Notes: generated from the sequence alone by a model not told the origin. Shown: positions 46,193 through 55,579, numbered from the stretch's first letter. The stretch is DNA of 64,000 nucleotides from Burkholderia sp. H160 (GCA_000173575.1 ABYL01000013.1:25876-89875); one strand, 5' to 3'. Numbers and translations are program-made.

Positions 46193-46356
46193 CTTCCAGA
46201 AAACATTTCTATGACCCGCCCTAGCGGGGCTGAGTTGCTGTGCCAAGCGCCAGGTGGAGTGAACCAGACATGTTCCTGGCCCCTGATGTTGGAAACTCCT
46301 CACTCAACAATCCCCCTGCTGCGTCGCCGCCCGATCATCCTGTTCTCTGCGCATCC

Positions 46357-46725
46357 TTATGCATTCTGATCGGGACACACGTCGAGCGGCCGGTACGGAT
46401 CGAGCTCGTGCGTCGATTTCCACACGATGGTCGCCAGTGTGACGACGTTCAGGAGCGGGATGCCCCATACCACTGCTTCGGAATGCGCCCACTCTAGCAG
46501 GTACGTGGCCTTGTGGTTCGACGCCCGGTACTGCCCTGCAAAGACAAAGGTCAGCGCGATGGCCGGCAAGACCACGATCAGCATCAACCCAGTGCACAGG
46601 ATGATGAGGTCGCGCTCCTGAAGGCCGACACTACCCTTCGAGTTGAACAAGACCCAGTTGCAGCCACCGAGGCTCGACAGGCCCGCGAAAAGCGGCAGGG
46701 AAAAGGGCAAAGAAAGACTGCGCAA
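46357..46725 (-). pseudogene. Truncated cyoA (cytochrome bo oxidase subunit II)
   Basis: 122 residues covering only the N-terminal part of CyoA: a lipoprotein signal ending LSSLGGC, the family segment SKGSVGLQERDLIILCTGLM, the first membrane helix, then YRASNHKATYLLEWAHSEAV and a second membrane helix up to WKSTHELDPYRPL. The periplasmic cupredoxin-like domain that makes up the other 180 residues is absent; a short unrelated tail ends the frame. No cyoB lies downstream. It is a relic. Confidence 0.8.
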
Positions 46726-46760
46726 CCTGCATCACGATGGGCACACGGCTGTCGGACGGC

Positions 46761-47705
46761 TCATGACCTCACTGCGTCAAGTGCTGTTAGCGCACGCTCG
46801 TCCGCCTCCAGCATCGACGGCACCTCTTCGCGAAGCAGGTCAATGAACGTTCGTATCTTTGCGTCGAGGAAACGCCGGGACGGATACAATGCATAGACGT
46901 TCACGGGCTGCGTCTCATATCCCCGAAGAAGTCGTACCAATGCACCCGAGCGTAAACCGGGCAGCGCAATGCCAGCCGGCAGGATCGCGACGCCCAGTCC
47001 TCCCGCTACCGCGGGCTCCAGCGCTTCCATCGCGTTGACCGTCAAGCGAGCCGAACCGATGTTCACCGGAGACAGTTCACCGGCGCCTCCGAATACCCAT
47101 TTATCAAACGGAAATACGGACGTGGTCAATTGAAGGCACTGATGTTCGCGCAAGTCTTCGGGCGTTTTGGGTACGCCGTGGCTCGCCAGATACCGCGGCG
47201 ACGCGCATACCACGCCGGGGATACTCCCGAGCCTCAGACTCACCAACCCGGAGCTTGGCAGTTCTGGCGCGAGAACGATCGACGCGTCATAGCCGTCCTC
47301 CAGCATGTCGGGAATAGTTCCGCTCATCGTGACATCAACTCTGAGTTCGGAGAACCGCTGCTGATATTTCAGTATTGCAGGCACCACCAGTTGATGGCCG
47401 AAGCTAGAAAGCGCATGCACGCGCAGCCGTCCGGTGGGATTGGCGGTCGCCGATCGCGCCTCGGCTTCCGCGTCATCAAGGCTCGAGAGAATCTCCTCGC
47501 ATCGTCGAAGGTACCGCTCACCCGCCTCCGTCAGAGCGACCTGTCTCGTCGTCCGGTTTAACAGCCGACTGCCAAGATGCGTTTCGAGTTGGTTGATAGC
47601 ACGTGAGACGGCGGCCACACTGAATTTCAGCCTCCTGGCCGCCGAGGCAAAGCCTCCGTCGCTCGCGACTTTTACAAAGATGCGTATGCACTGAAGCGTG
47701 TCCAT
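46761..47705 (-). CDS. LysR-family regulator, DsdC/PtxR-like branch
   Basis: 314 residues. Helix-turn-helix in DGGFASAARRLKFSVAAVSR and AINQLETHLGSRLLNRTTRQ, then an effector-binding domain (LRVHALSSFGHQLVVPAILK, PVNVYALYPSRRFLDAKIRT). It belongs to the large CrgA/PA-type group of LysR proteins whose members usually control a divergent gene. Here the sequence upstream of its start (47706 on) holds no intact gene, so its target may have been lost. Start ATG 47705 gives the canonical first residues MDTLQCIRIF. Confidence 0.92.
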   Translation of the reverse strand: MDTLQCIRIFVKVASDGGFASAARRLKFSVAAVSRAINQLETHLGSRLLNRTTRQVALTEAGERYLRRCEEILSSLDDAEAEARSATANPTGRLRVHALSSFGHQLVVPAILKYQQRFSELRVDVTMSGTIPDMLEDGYDASIVLAPELPSSGLVSLRLGSIPGVVCASPRYLASHGVPKTPEDLREHQCLQLTTSVFPFDKWVFGGAGELSPVNIGSARLTVNAMEALEPAVAGGLGVAILPAGIALPGLRSGALVRLLRGYETQPVNVYALYPSRRFLDAKIRTFIDLLREEVPSMLEADERALTALDAVRS

Positions 47706-48365
47706 TAAGAGTTCCTAAAAATATAGAAGCCATGTCGAATATCCGTAGTGGTCGCAATCACTAATGGGACGCCCGTCGTCAATTATCGGGGTGTGGTCGA
47801 CCCTGTCCGGAGCCCAGCCTCTCGAGTCTTTAATTCGACCCGGATGGACGCGGCTACCCAGCGTCGATCACGATTCTCTTGACCCGATGGGGATGCGGAC
47901 GTTTGATCTGCGAACCTTGACGGGGACAGCGCGCACGGCACCCTCCAATTGGAATAACAAGGGCTTACAGTGGCGTGTCATGGAAAACTCCTGAAAGTTG
48001 TCGTCCACGAAGCGAGGTTAGGCCAAAGGCGCTGCGAGCGCCAGCGCACGATGGTAGTAGCCTGCATATCTTTGGGAACGACTGTCGTGCCGTCCTCGAC
48101 CAAAGTGTGATAGCGGCTGCGCAGGGCATACCATAAATTGGCTCCGATGCCGACGCTCAAAACGCATCCTCGATGCCATGGGTATGGCTTGCCCGCCACG
48201 TCGAGGGGAGATTTTCGCGAGACCGGGCTTGCATTGTGCGTATCGCGGACTCGTACCCCCACGCCGTTGCAGGCGCGTCGCCAACCCTCAGTAGCACTGA
48301 CTCAACTTCGGTGGAGGTATCAAATGACGAAGACTGAAGCGGTCAGAGAGGCGTAGGAAAACGAA
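47706..48365. other. Gene-poor stretch with relics
   Basis: About 660 bases without a supported gene. It holds the second copy of the 40-bp dispersed repeat (48125-48164) and a coding-like minus-strand stretch of about 60 codons around it. At 48324-48356 an 11-codon frame (MTKTEAVREA) follows a GGAGG site and stops at once, like the beginning of a lost gene. Confidence 0.4.
48125..48164. repeat. 40-bp dispersed repeat, copy 2
   Basis: Partner of 41886-41925 (34 of 40 identical, no gaps). The minus-strand frame here is open for longer than in copy 1, which makes it the better place to look for the parent gene. Confidence 0.65.
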
Positions 48366-48584
48366 ATGATCGGATCACTGCGCGTTGCTCTCGTTGGTGT
48401 CATGATTGGCTTCGAAGTACTTTCCACAACCGCATCTGGCCAGGCGCTACCTACTACCGTGCATATCGATACGCTCTTTCAAACGTCCGCGAGACAGATA
48501 GCCGTCAACCACGTCACTGTGGAAGCGAAATGGCGCGGTCGCGCTAAGGAGTGCAGGGTAGAATTCGCGTTCCATAATGAATGA
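48366..48584 (+). CDS. Doubtful small secreted ORF
   Basis: 72 codons from ATG 48366. The first 25 residues look like a signal peptide (LRVALVGVMIGFEVLSTTAS, then GQA). The rest matches nothing I know. The ribosome site is poor and the frame ends 77 bp before the convergent efflux operon. It could be chance. Confidence 0.25.
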   Translation: MIGSLRVALVGVMIGFEVLSTTASGQALPTTVHIDTLFQTSARQIAVNHVTVEAKWRGRAKECRVEFAFHNE

Positions 48585-48660
48585 CGAACAGGATGGGCAA
48601 GACGAAGAAGACACAGCCATGTTGCCGGCGGGGCATCTGCAAGGTTCTGACGCGACCGCA

Positions 48661-50145
48661 CTATCCGTTGGAGGCGATTTTGCTGTGTACGCTGGTCGCT
48701 GGTTGATTGATCGACGTATTCCCGGAGCGCGATACCGACCCACTGTCTTCCTGCCAGCCACCACCCAATGCAACGAAAACACTTACTTGCTTGTCGATCA
48801 GCGTCGCATTTGAAGCTGCGAGTGCAGACTCAGCTGATGCGAGATTTTCTTGCGCACTTAACACGTTGAGGAAGTCGGTACGACCATAGCGGAACAGACG
48901 CCAAGCCTGGTCGTTCGCATCGGCCGCGCTATCGCGAGCGGCATGGACGCTTAGATTATGCTGGATCTCCTGTACGTAGGCGTCCAGGCTAATCTCTGTA
49001 TCACGGAGCGCGTCGAGAACGACGCTGTCAAAATTCTTCTCTGCGGCTCGCGCCCCCGCCCCGGCCTCCGCGATTCGTGCCCTTGCCGTGGCGATGTTGG
49101 GGAACGTCCATGTAACGAGGGGGCCAACTGAAACCGCGATCTGGGACTGCTTACTGAACGCGGAGATCGGTCCGCTCATCCCAATGCTTCCGCCAAGGCT
49201 TACGCTTGGGTACAAGGTTGCCACCTCAACCCCAATTGAAGCCGTTGCAGAGGCAAGCTTTCGTTCGGCTTCTCGGATGTCCGGTCGCCTGCGAATAAGC
49301 TGCTGGCCATCGCCTACCGGAACCACCGCGAGCAAGTGCGGCGGAGTGGAGCACTCTTGCACATCGCGGGGATAGTCGACCGGCAACCGACCCAATAGCG
49401 CCGTGAGTGCAAAAACAGCCGCATTTCTTTGGGAGATAATCGGCGGAATCGCGGCAGCACTCGTATCCACTGCAGCATGCGCGCGAGTGACATCGAACGC
49501 GGTGGCACGCCCACCCGACTTTAGCCTTTCAGTTGCGTGAAGGGTCTGGGTTTCAATATCCAAAACCCTCCTGGCGGACGCCAACGTCTGGTTGGCCGAA
49601 CAGGCGGCAATGTAATTACGCGTGATGGCAGCTGCAACTGTAGTGCGGACCTCATCGCGAATCGCCAGCGACGCCTGCTCGTTGTATTTCGCTACCTGAA
49701 TCTCTCGCCGGATTCCCCCTGCTAGATCTAGAGGCAAGGAGACACTTCCTCCCAGCGAATAGACACCGCCCAGTGGCAAGCCAGACGCGCGCGGGAGCGG
49801 CGGTGTCGATATCCCGACTTCACCCGAGAGTTCGGTCTGCGGCAATCGTGCCGACTTTGCTTCATAAACAGCATAAACTGCTCGCGCCAGGTTCTGCTCG
49901 GCGGCGCCCAAGTCGCGATTCGCTGCAAGGCCTTCCTGGACAAACGAGTCAAGCCGCTGGTCGTTGTAGAGCCGCCACCAGTGGTCGGGAAGTGATTCAC
50001 CTGATAACGACGAATCGGACGCGTTGACAAAAGGCATTTGCGCACCAGGATTCAGGGCCAACGCGTCTTTCGGAACATGATAGTCCGGTCCGACAGTGCA
50101 AGCCGCCAGGCATACGAACCCCAGAAGCGCCGCGCCAAACTTCAC
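48661..50145 (-). CDS. NodT-family efflux outer membrane lipoprotein
   Basis: 494 residues. Lipoprotein signal with Cys16 (LLGFVCLAAC), then the outer membrane factor repeats: DHWWRLYNDQRLDSFVQEGL at the start and, in the second half, RRRPDIREAERKLASATASI and QAWRLFRYGRTDFLNVLSAQ. It would form the TolC-like channel through the outer membrane for the pump encoded upstream. Its ATG overlaps the stop of the HlyD-type gene by 4 bp. Last gene of the operon; the C-terminal 30 residues are polar and variable. Confidence 0.94.
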   Translation of the reverse strand: MKFGAALLGFVCLAACTVGPDYHVPKDALALNPGAQMPFVNASDSSLSGESLPDHWWRLYNDQRLDSFVQEGLAANRDLGAAEQNLARAVYAVYEAKSARLPQTELSGEVGISTPPLPRASGLPLGGVYSLGGSVSLPLDLAGGIRREIQVAKYNEQASLAIRDEVRTTVAAAITRNYIAACSANQTLASARRVLDIETQTLHATERLKSGGRATAFDVTRAHAAVDTSAAAIPPIISQRNAAVFALTALLGRLPVDYPRDVQECSTPPHLLAVVPVGDGQQLIRRRPDIREAERKLASATASIGVEVATLYPSVSLGGSIGMSGPISAFSKQSQIAVSVGPLVTWTFPNIATARARIAEAGAGARAAEKNFDSVVLDALRDTEISLDAYVQEIQHNLSVHAARDSAADANDQAWRLFRYGRTDFLNVLSAQENLASAESALAASNATLIDKQVSVFVALGGGWQEDSGSVSRSGNTSINQPATSVHSKIASNG

Positions 50146-51047
50146 TTCGCGCCTCCCGCAACAGGCTGTCGCCGCTTATCGGCTGAATAGTCGATTGATA
50201 CTGTGGCAGTTCGCCCTGGTATAAAGGCAAGATCCGCCGGAACACTGTCAACCTTTATGCGAACGGGAAACCGCTGCGCAAGGCGAACCCACGAGAACGT
50301 TGGCGTGATTGATGGAAGCAAGTTGGCCGTCAGTGACCGCTGATCATCGGCAATCCCGGCCGAAATGCTGTCGACATGACCGTTTAGAACGCGGTTATCT
50401 CCCATCAACTGCACGCGCGCAGGACTACCCGCATGGATATGCCGAAGCTTCGTCTCCTCAAAATATCCCTCTATGCGAATGGAGTCGCTGTCTACAATCG
50501 CCAGTGCCTGCGTTCCAGGTCCAATGTAGTCCCCAGGATGAAGGTCGAGGTTAGTCACAATTCCATTTACGCTGGCATGAACCTCGGTTCTCGCCACGTT
50601 AAGTGCCGCGGTGTTTTTCGAAGCGATCGCCCGGTTGAGTGTGGAAAGAGCCGTCTCGACCTTCGCATTGTTTTCTTCATGTGTCTCTGTAGCAACCAGG
50701 TCGCCGAGTGCGAGGTCTCGCTTTGCTTCTCGACGAGCCTGATTTAAAACAGCCTCTGCACTGTCGATCGCCGCACCTGACTCGGCGAGAGCGTCGGAAT
50801 AGCGCGGACGGTCAACCACGAAAAGTAACTGCCCCGCCTTAACTTCCTCATTGTCATGAACTGCAACTGAAGTGACTAACCCGCCAACATCGGGCGCCAC
50901 TCGCACAATATCCGCGCGCACGTGCCCGTCTCTGGTCCAGGGATCTGTTTCATAACGCCGCCAGATTGCTACCGCTACGGCGACCGCTACTCCGGCCAGG
51001 ACCAAAGTGAAGAACCATCGACCGAGGGCCGTCAGTGTCCTTTTCAT
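50142..51047 (-). CDS. HlyD/EmrA-family periplasmic adaptor
   Basis: 301 residues from ATG 51047. One N-terminal membrane helix (WFFTLVLAGVAVAVAVAIW), a biotinyl-lipoyl domain (DGHVRADIVRVAPDVGGLVT), a short coiled coil and the second lipoyl half (EVHASVNGIVTNLDLHPGDY). AaeA-like proteins of this size link an inner membrane FUSC protein to an outer membrane channel. It overlaps the DUF1656 gene upstream and the NodT gene downstream by 4 bp each (ATGA), so translation is coupled throughout. Confidence 0.94.
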   Translation of the reverse strand: MKRTLTALGRWFFTLVLAGVAVAVAVAIWRRYETDPWTRDGHVRADIVRVAPDVGGLVTSVAVHDNEEVKAGQLLFVVDRPRYSDALAESGAAIDSAEAVLNQARREAKRDLALGDLVATETHEENNAKVETALSTLNRAIASKNTAALNVARTEVHASVNGIVTNLDLHPGDYIGPGTQALAIVDSDSIRIEGYFEETKLRHIHAGSPARVQLMGDNRVLNGHVDSISAGIADDQRSLTANLLPSITPTFSWVRLAQRFPVRIKVDSVPADLAFIPGRTATVSIDYSADKRRQPVAGGAK

Positions 51048-51262
51048 AGGCTTAGTAATTGGAAGTTTGCGCTGCAAGCTACAACAACGCCCATTAAAAC
51101 TATGATTAACGCGACATCGACCAAAGGCTTGTGGACGAAAATCCGATAGATGCCAAGAATCGACAGCAGCGACGAGAGAAATCCAAAAAGCACCAGCGCA
51201 ATGATCCCCAGGAATACGAGAGATGGCAGATACACACCGCCTATCGAAACCTCACCAGTCAT
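51044..51262 (-). CDS. DUF1656 small membrane protein
   Basis: 72 residues from ATG 51262, overlapping the FUSC stop in ATGA; an ATG at 51271 is less likely. It begins with the family motif GEVSIGGVYLPSLV and has two membrane helices. DUF1656 proteins (AaeX-like) are constant partners of FUSC/HlyD efflux pairs; their exact role is unknown. Its place between the two in this operon is canonical. Confidence 0.92.
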   Translation of the reverse strand: MTGEVSIGGVYLPSLVFLGIIALVLFGFLSSLLSILGIYRIFVHKPLVDVALIIVLMGVVVACSANFQLLSL

Positions 51263-53289
51263 GACGTCCATCCGGGCAATTCAGCCGCTGGAAACAGATC
51301 CCGGCGCAGGCTAACCGCGAGAGCTACTGCCGCTCTACGCCTGGGCACCTGAGGATCAGCCCGAAACTCGGTTGCGAGCTCTTCGATTTGCGCCAGTAAT
51401 ACAGGCGCGGGCCTCTCACTGGCGTTCCGAATTCTCCTGGAAAAAAATCCGGCTAATGAGCGCAAAACGCCGTCGATGATCTCCTGCTGTCGCTTTGTTG
51501 ACGAGGCAGACAGCGCCTTCAAGTCTCCTGCTACAACGCCCACTCGGAGGTCTTGCAGTGCCTCCGTCACCTCATCGCCAGGTTTGGGCGATTGCACTGT
51601 TGTCCGAGTGATGAGGATGCTAATACGATCCAACATCTTGCTCGTCCACCGCGCTTCCTCAGAATTGTCATCCTGTATTCTGCCAATGACATCCCGAAAC
51701 CCAGCGCGGCGCAGACGTCTAATGACCTCTTCACCACCTAGCGTTCTGAAGACGACAAACATCACAATTGCAAACGCTATCGCGACGTTCTGAGCGATCG
51801 CGCCATTGACGAAGCCCAGGAAGTCGCGGCTATAGGTTGCGTTCAGGCCAACAGCATTGACAAACCCAAGCAGCACCCCACGCGCTAACGTCGCCGTCTG
51901 AGGACGAGCAAGCGCGCTCCCAAATAGCAACAGTGTTGGTGCCAGCACGGCCCCAAGCAAAATAAAGTCGGTAACGCGTGGAAGAACCACAAAGCCATAA
52001 ATCGCAGCAAGGCAGCATCCCACGATGGAACCTATCAGAAACTTCCGTGCGGGAACGGCCGGATTGTCCAGGGACCCGAAGAGGGCGCAAGTGACGCCTG
52101 CGATAAGTGCCGCCCCCGATCCATCGCGCCATGCCGTTGCTATCCAGAAGCTGCAAACAAGCAGCACGGTCATGACTGCTCCAAGTGCCGATCTTGCCGC
52201 AAGCCCGGAATCGGTGTGGAACGAGCGTGACCCAGTGCGATCTAGTAGCGCTTCAACTACTGCGCTGTCGCGTGGTCCAGAATTATCGATAACGTTGACC
52301 AGATAGAACGCGTTGCGATGTCCTGTCACTAACGCAGCAAGTTGTCCCGCGAGGTTGGCCACTACCATCTCGCGCCACGTCCATGCAGGCGATGCATTGG
52401 GCTCAAGGGCGTGAATGATCTGAATGAGTTCGTCTGCTCGCTGCCCATAAGCCGGGTCGTGGTCGCTAACTACCCACTCCTGGATCCGTTTGACAATGTC
52501 CTGCCACTCTTGCGGCAGACCTCCTGGCTGTTCCTTGAGGTAGCTGATGCGATCCTCGGTCGCGCGCGCCTCGCCGACCATGAACGACAACTCATGCTGA
52601 AGTGCTCTTATAACTTCGCGTCGCGGTACGAGGCGACCGGTATCAAAAGGCAAGTGATAAGACAACTCCTGCAAATCGTTGATGTCGACAACTAGCCGCT
52701 GTCGTTCCCGACGGAACTCAGCTGTCTGATCACCAGCCAGCGCACGCTGCGTCCAGTTTTCTGCGGACGCTCTTATCTGACGAGCGCGTGAGGTAAGTTG
52801 TCGCGTAACGGTGGCCGGTAACACCAATCCGTGAATGAAAGCAGCCGCTAAAATACCGATGACAATTTCCTGAACGCGCAGAATCGCTATGTCAAACATT
52901 GCACCGGGCGCATTGACGCTTGGAAAGCCGACGATACTTGTCGTATATCCGGCGAGCAGAAACGTGTACGCGCGAGGCGTGTGGTCGTGCACTGAGGTGA
53001 ACATACACAAGCCAAGCCAGATCGCCATCACAAAACTGAGCACTGCTGGCTCATTGACGAAGTTTGGTACAAGCGTTACGGCGGCGGCAGCACCAAGAAT
53101 CGTCCCTGCCAACCGATATGCAGACTTTGAAAGAACGGCACCCGCGAGTGGTTGAGAAACGAGATAAACGGTGGTCACTGCCCAGAAAGGACGCGGAAGC
53201 CCAATTTCCAAAGCGACCCAATAGGCGATCATCGCAGCGGTGAATGTGCGCAATGAGAATATCGAGGGAGCCAGGTCGAGTTGATTCAT
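51259..53289 (-). CDS. FUSC/AaeB-family aromatic acid efflux protein
   Basis: 676 residues from ATG 53289. Two membrane blocks of five or six helices each: the first about 15-170 (YWVALEIGLPRPFWAVTTVY, GTILGAAAAVTLVPNF), the second about 360-510 (ALGAVMTVLLVCSFWIATAW), separated and followed by cytoplasmic helical domains. This is the fusaric acid resistance/AaeB family, which exports aromatic carboxylic acids such as hydroxybenzoates or fusaric acid. With DUF1656, HlyD and NodT it makes a complete tripartite pump. A FixJ-type regulator gene lies 66 bp upstream in the same direction. Confidence 0.94.
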   Translation of the reverse strand: MNQLDLAPSIFSLRTFTAAMIAYWVALEIGLPRPFWAVTTVYLVSQPLAGAVLSKSAYRLAGTILGAAAAVTLVPNFVNEPAVLSFVMAIWLGLCMFTSVHDHTPRAYTFLLAGYTTSIVGFPSVNAPGAMFDIAILRVQEIVIGILAAAFIHGLVLPATVTRQLTSRARQIRASAENWTQRALAGDQTAEFRRERQRLVVDINDLQELSYHLPFDTGRLVPRREVIRALQHELSFMVGEARATEDRISYLKEQPGGLPQEWQDIVKRIQEWVVSDHDPAYGQRADELIQIIHALEPNASPAWTWREMVVANLAGQLAALVTGHRNAFYLVNVIDNSGPRDSAVVEALLDRTGSRSFHTDSGLAARSALGAVMTVLLVCSFWIATAWRDGSGAALIAGVTCALFGSLDNPAVPARKFLIGSIVGCCLAAIYGFVVLPRVTDFILLGAVLAPTLLLFGSALARPQTATLARGVLLGFVNAVGLNATYSRDFLGFVNGAIAQNVAIAFAIVMFVVFRTLGGEEVIRRLRRAGFRDVIGRIQDDNSEEARWTSKMLDRISILITRTTVQSPKPGDEVTEALQDLRVGVVAGDLKALSASSTKRQQEIIDGVLRSLAGFFSRRIRNASERPAPVLLAQIEELATEFRADPQVPRRRAAVALAVSLRRDLFPAAELPGWTS

Positions 53290-53355
53290 GCGTCGCTCAC
53301 ATGTTGGTGCCACACGAAGTCCAGTGGGTTGGGCAACACCATGGCTGTCTGGTCT

Positions 53356-54045
53356 TCACGCAACGCTTTGCAGCGCTGCCCCTGGCACGCGGTCAGGATG
53401 AAGTCTCCACGCCATGCCTATCAGTTCGGCGAGCGAGCGGGCTTTCATCTTTCGCATGACCTGCCTGCGGTGCATCTTCACCGTGAGCTCGGAGATGCCC
53501 AACTCGCCTCCCACCTGCTTGTTCAGAAGACCGGTCACTATCAGCGTCATGACCTCGCGCTCGCGACAGGTGAGGAACGCGTAGCGATCACGGATCGATT
53601 GCATCCCGGCTTCCTCGCGTAGTGCCACGCGGCTGCGTTCGAGGGCGTGCCGGATGGCTTCGAGTATCACCTGGTCGTCAAAGGGCTTGGTAAGAAACTC
53701 AACCGCTCCAGCTTTCATGGCCCGCACCGTCGTCGCCACGTCGGCGTGGCTGGTGATGAAGATGACCGGCGTGTCGGTACGCTCGGATGCAATGAGATTC
53801 TGCAGATCTAGGCCGCTAAGATCGGGAAGCATGACGTCCAGCACCAGGCAGCTCGGGACCCTATCGCGTGAGCGCATGAGAAAGTCTTGCGCGCATGCAT
53901 ACGTCTCTGCCTTGAGGCCGGCAAAGTCGATCACGGTTTCGAGCGACTCACGCACCGAAACGTCGTCGTCGACGACAAAGACCACCGGCGTGGCGTGCGC
54001 CCACGACGATTGCGATTCATGTGTAACTGCTAGGGCTGGTGTCAT
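53356..54045 (-). CDS. FixJ-type response regulator beside the efflux operon
   Basis: 229 residues from ATG 54045 (GGAG six bases upstream). Receiver domain: acidic pair VVDDDVSVRESL, phosphoacceptor Asp in LVLDVMLPDLSG, switch Thr in VIFITSHADV, Lys in VEFLTKPFDD. LuxR-type output: FLTCREREVMTLIVTGLLNK and ISELTVKMHRRQVMRKMKAR. Such regulators are activated by a histidine kinase and bind DNA as dimers. The gene lies directly upstream of the efflux genes in the same direction, so it may control and be cotranscribed with them. Its kinase may be the large hybrid encoded at 57753-62861. Confidence 0.93.
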   Translation of the reverse strand: MTPALAVTHESQSSWAHATPVVFVVDDDVSVRESLETVIDFAGLKAETYACAQDFLMRSRDRVPSCLVLDVMLPDLSGLDLQNLIASERTDTPVIFITSHADVATTVRAMKAGAVEFLTKPFDDQVILEAIRHALERSRVALREEAGMQSIRDRYAFLTCREREVMTLIVTGLLNKQVGGELGISELTVKMHRRQVMRKMKARSLAELIGMAWRLHPDRVPGAALQSVA

Positions 54046-54631
54046 TTCGAACTCCATTCGTAGGCACCTGGGTGAATCATTTGAAGTGGAGCGCGGCCTG
54101 GATCGCCACGAGCAGAGCGGTGCAGTAAATGATGACAAGAGGTTGTGCTCGCTTGTCATGGAAGATTCCTGACGGTGGCCCTGCACGATGCAAATTACAT
54201 GAAAAGCACTGAGGCCTCAAATGGGCGATGGTGTTGGCTATACCCAACCAAGGTATGTGAACCGGTCCGCAAACGGAGATCGTTGTTGCATAGGGTACCG
54301 GTAGCAAAGGAGTGCGATGGAGAACGAGCCTGGTGGCGCCGTGGATGTGCTTCCGGGTTTGTTATTGGTTGAGTGTGCACGCGAATCCCCCACCATTGTG
54401 CAGTGGACCGGAGCAGCTTTTGCAACGTAGAGTTGGTGTCACGCCACGCTGTTCGCTAACGGTATCGGATGCCTGACCGTCGCGTTCATGCTGCCCCAAA
54501 TTGGCCTCTTATTTCCGTTTGCGATCGGCTACAACCTGTACCGGTACACGATTTTCCGCTGCAGGCTGATCGGCAAGACCTGCGCTGGGGCACGCGGATT
54601 AGTTAAACCGGCTTGATTCCAGGAGCAGCTA
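54046..54631. other. Gap with a short repeat
   Basis: About 585 bases without a supported gene. It contains a 21-bp sequence at 54366-54386 repeated at 56135-56155. A minus-strand peptide there resembles the first residues of the receiver protein at 55771-56148, so part of this gap may be a relic of a similar gene. Confidence 0.4.
54366..54386. repeat. 21-bp repeat, copy 1 (with 56135-56155)
   Basis: GGTTGAGTGTGCACGCGAATC here and the same with one change (G to A) at 56135-56155. The centre is a GTGCAC palindrome, extended to GTGTGCACAC in the second copy. It could be an operator or a shared coding relic (peptide IRVHTQP). Confidence 0.6.
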
Positions 54632-54931
54632 ATGGGCACGAGAGAGTACGCTGCAGCAGAGGTCGCACGAGTCCAGGTCGAGATTCTCGAACAATCTGAG
54701 AACACACTTATCATCCGCTGGGTGGAGCCCGGACGATGCCACTATGGCGAGCAGCGCTGGCGCCGTCGTGCCGCGAGAGCGGCGGGAGTGTGCGTGGTGT
54801 CGCAACGTGCAATTCGACGCGGTGAAGACGTATTTCGCCCCGCCGAACGCCCCGCCCCAGGGAACGCATCGGCGATGATCTCTGTGGAAGCGTGCAGGCT
54901 ACTCAATATAGTCTCCAGAGAATTCCGGTAG
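54632..54931 (+). CDS. DUF3331 protein, second copy
   Basis: 99 residues, close paralogue of the protein encoded at 12453-12740: the central RWVEPGRCHYGEQRWRRR is identical and PAERPAP-NASAMI is shared. AGGAG six bases before the ATG. The C-terminus is longer by a few residues and diverges (EACRLLNIVSREFR). Function unknown, family restricted to Burkholderia-like bacteria. It lies in the accessory region, so it may have arrived with it or been copied from the chromosomal gene. Confidence 0.8.
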   Translation: MGTREYAAAEVARVQVEILEQSENTLIIRWVEPGRCHYGEQRWRRRAARAAGVCVVSQRAIRRGEDVFRPAERPAPGNASAMISVEACRLLNIVSREFR

Positions 54932-55131
54932 CCACACGAACTCAGAGGATTGACTCATCAACCTGAGGGTGAGGCCGCGTCGGGCGAGGAAAAATTCATC
55001 AAACGCAGGTAGTCGTTGCGAGACGTCGCAGCGCAGGAGTCAACGCAACGAGATCGGGACTTCGCGTGTAGTCCGGATTTACCTCCAGATAATCGACGCT
55101 GTATTGCGGCGTCGTTCCTTGGTAACTCGCA

Positions 55132-55579
55132 ATGCTACCCAAGAAAATCTCTCTTTTGCTTCGACGTGCCGCTGTCGGCGCAGCCGTCGTCTCGAACGAG
55201 ATCCACGCACACGAGATTGGTGCTGGCCTCGATTGTCATTTCGGGTCCCCACGAGTTCATTGAACAGTTGGTCGAAGAAAGGGAGATCGATCCGGTGCCG
55301 ATGAAAGTGTCGGAGAATTCGGTCAACGCGTATCGACTGAGGCCGAATCGGAATTTGACTGCACTAGGATTTAATGTGCGGGCTGTCTTTGGCTTCGCCC
55401 CGAATGATGACATGTTCACCCAGAAGAGCGGCGGAGGTGAAGCGCTCCACCAGGTCTACGGTGTTGTCGTAATAGCAGGGAAAGAGGCGGTTAGCGAACG
55501 CATTCACGAAATGGGCAGCCCGGCGACGGTGAACGAAGTCATGCCGCTCGTCATGTCCGCCGTCGTTTGCGAGAAATAG
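55132..55579 (+). pseudogene. Small secreted protein, frameshifted
   Basis: The frame from ATG 55132 gives a signal-peptide-like start (LLLRRAAVGAAVVSNEIHAH, then GAGLDCHFGSP) and stops at once. The neighbouring frame carries on without a break: HEFIEQLVEEREIDPVPMKV, FNVRAVFGFAPNDDMF, YGVVVIAGKEAVSERI, to the stop at 55577-55579. Removing one C from the CCCC run at 55247-55250 joins them into a 148-residue protein with a typical N-terminal cysteine. The downstream frame has the composition of a real protein, with no named family that I recognise. A run of four Cs is also a place for a sequencing error. Confidence 0.65.
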
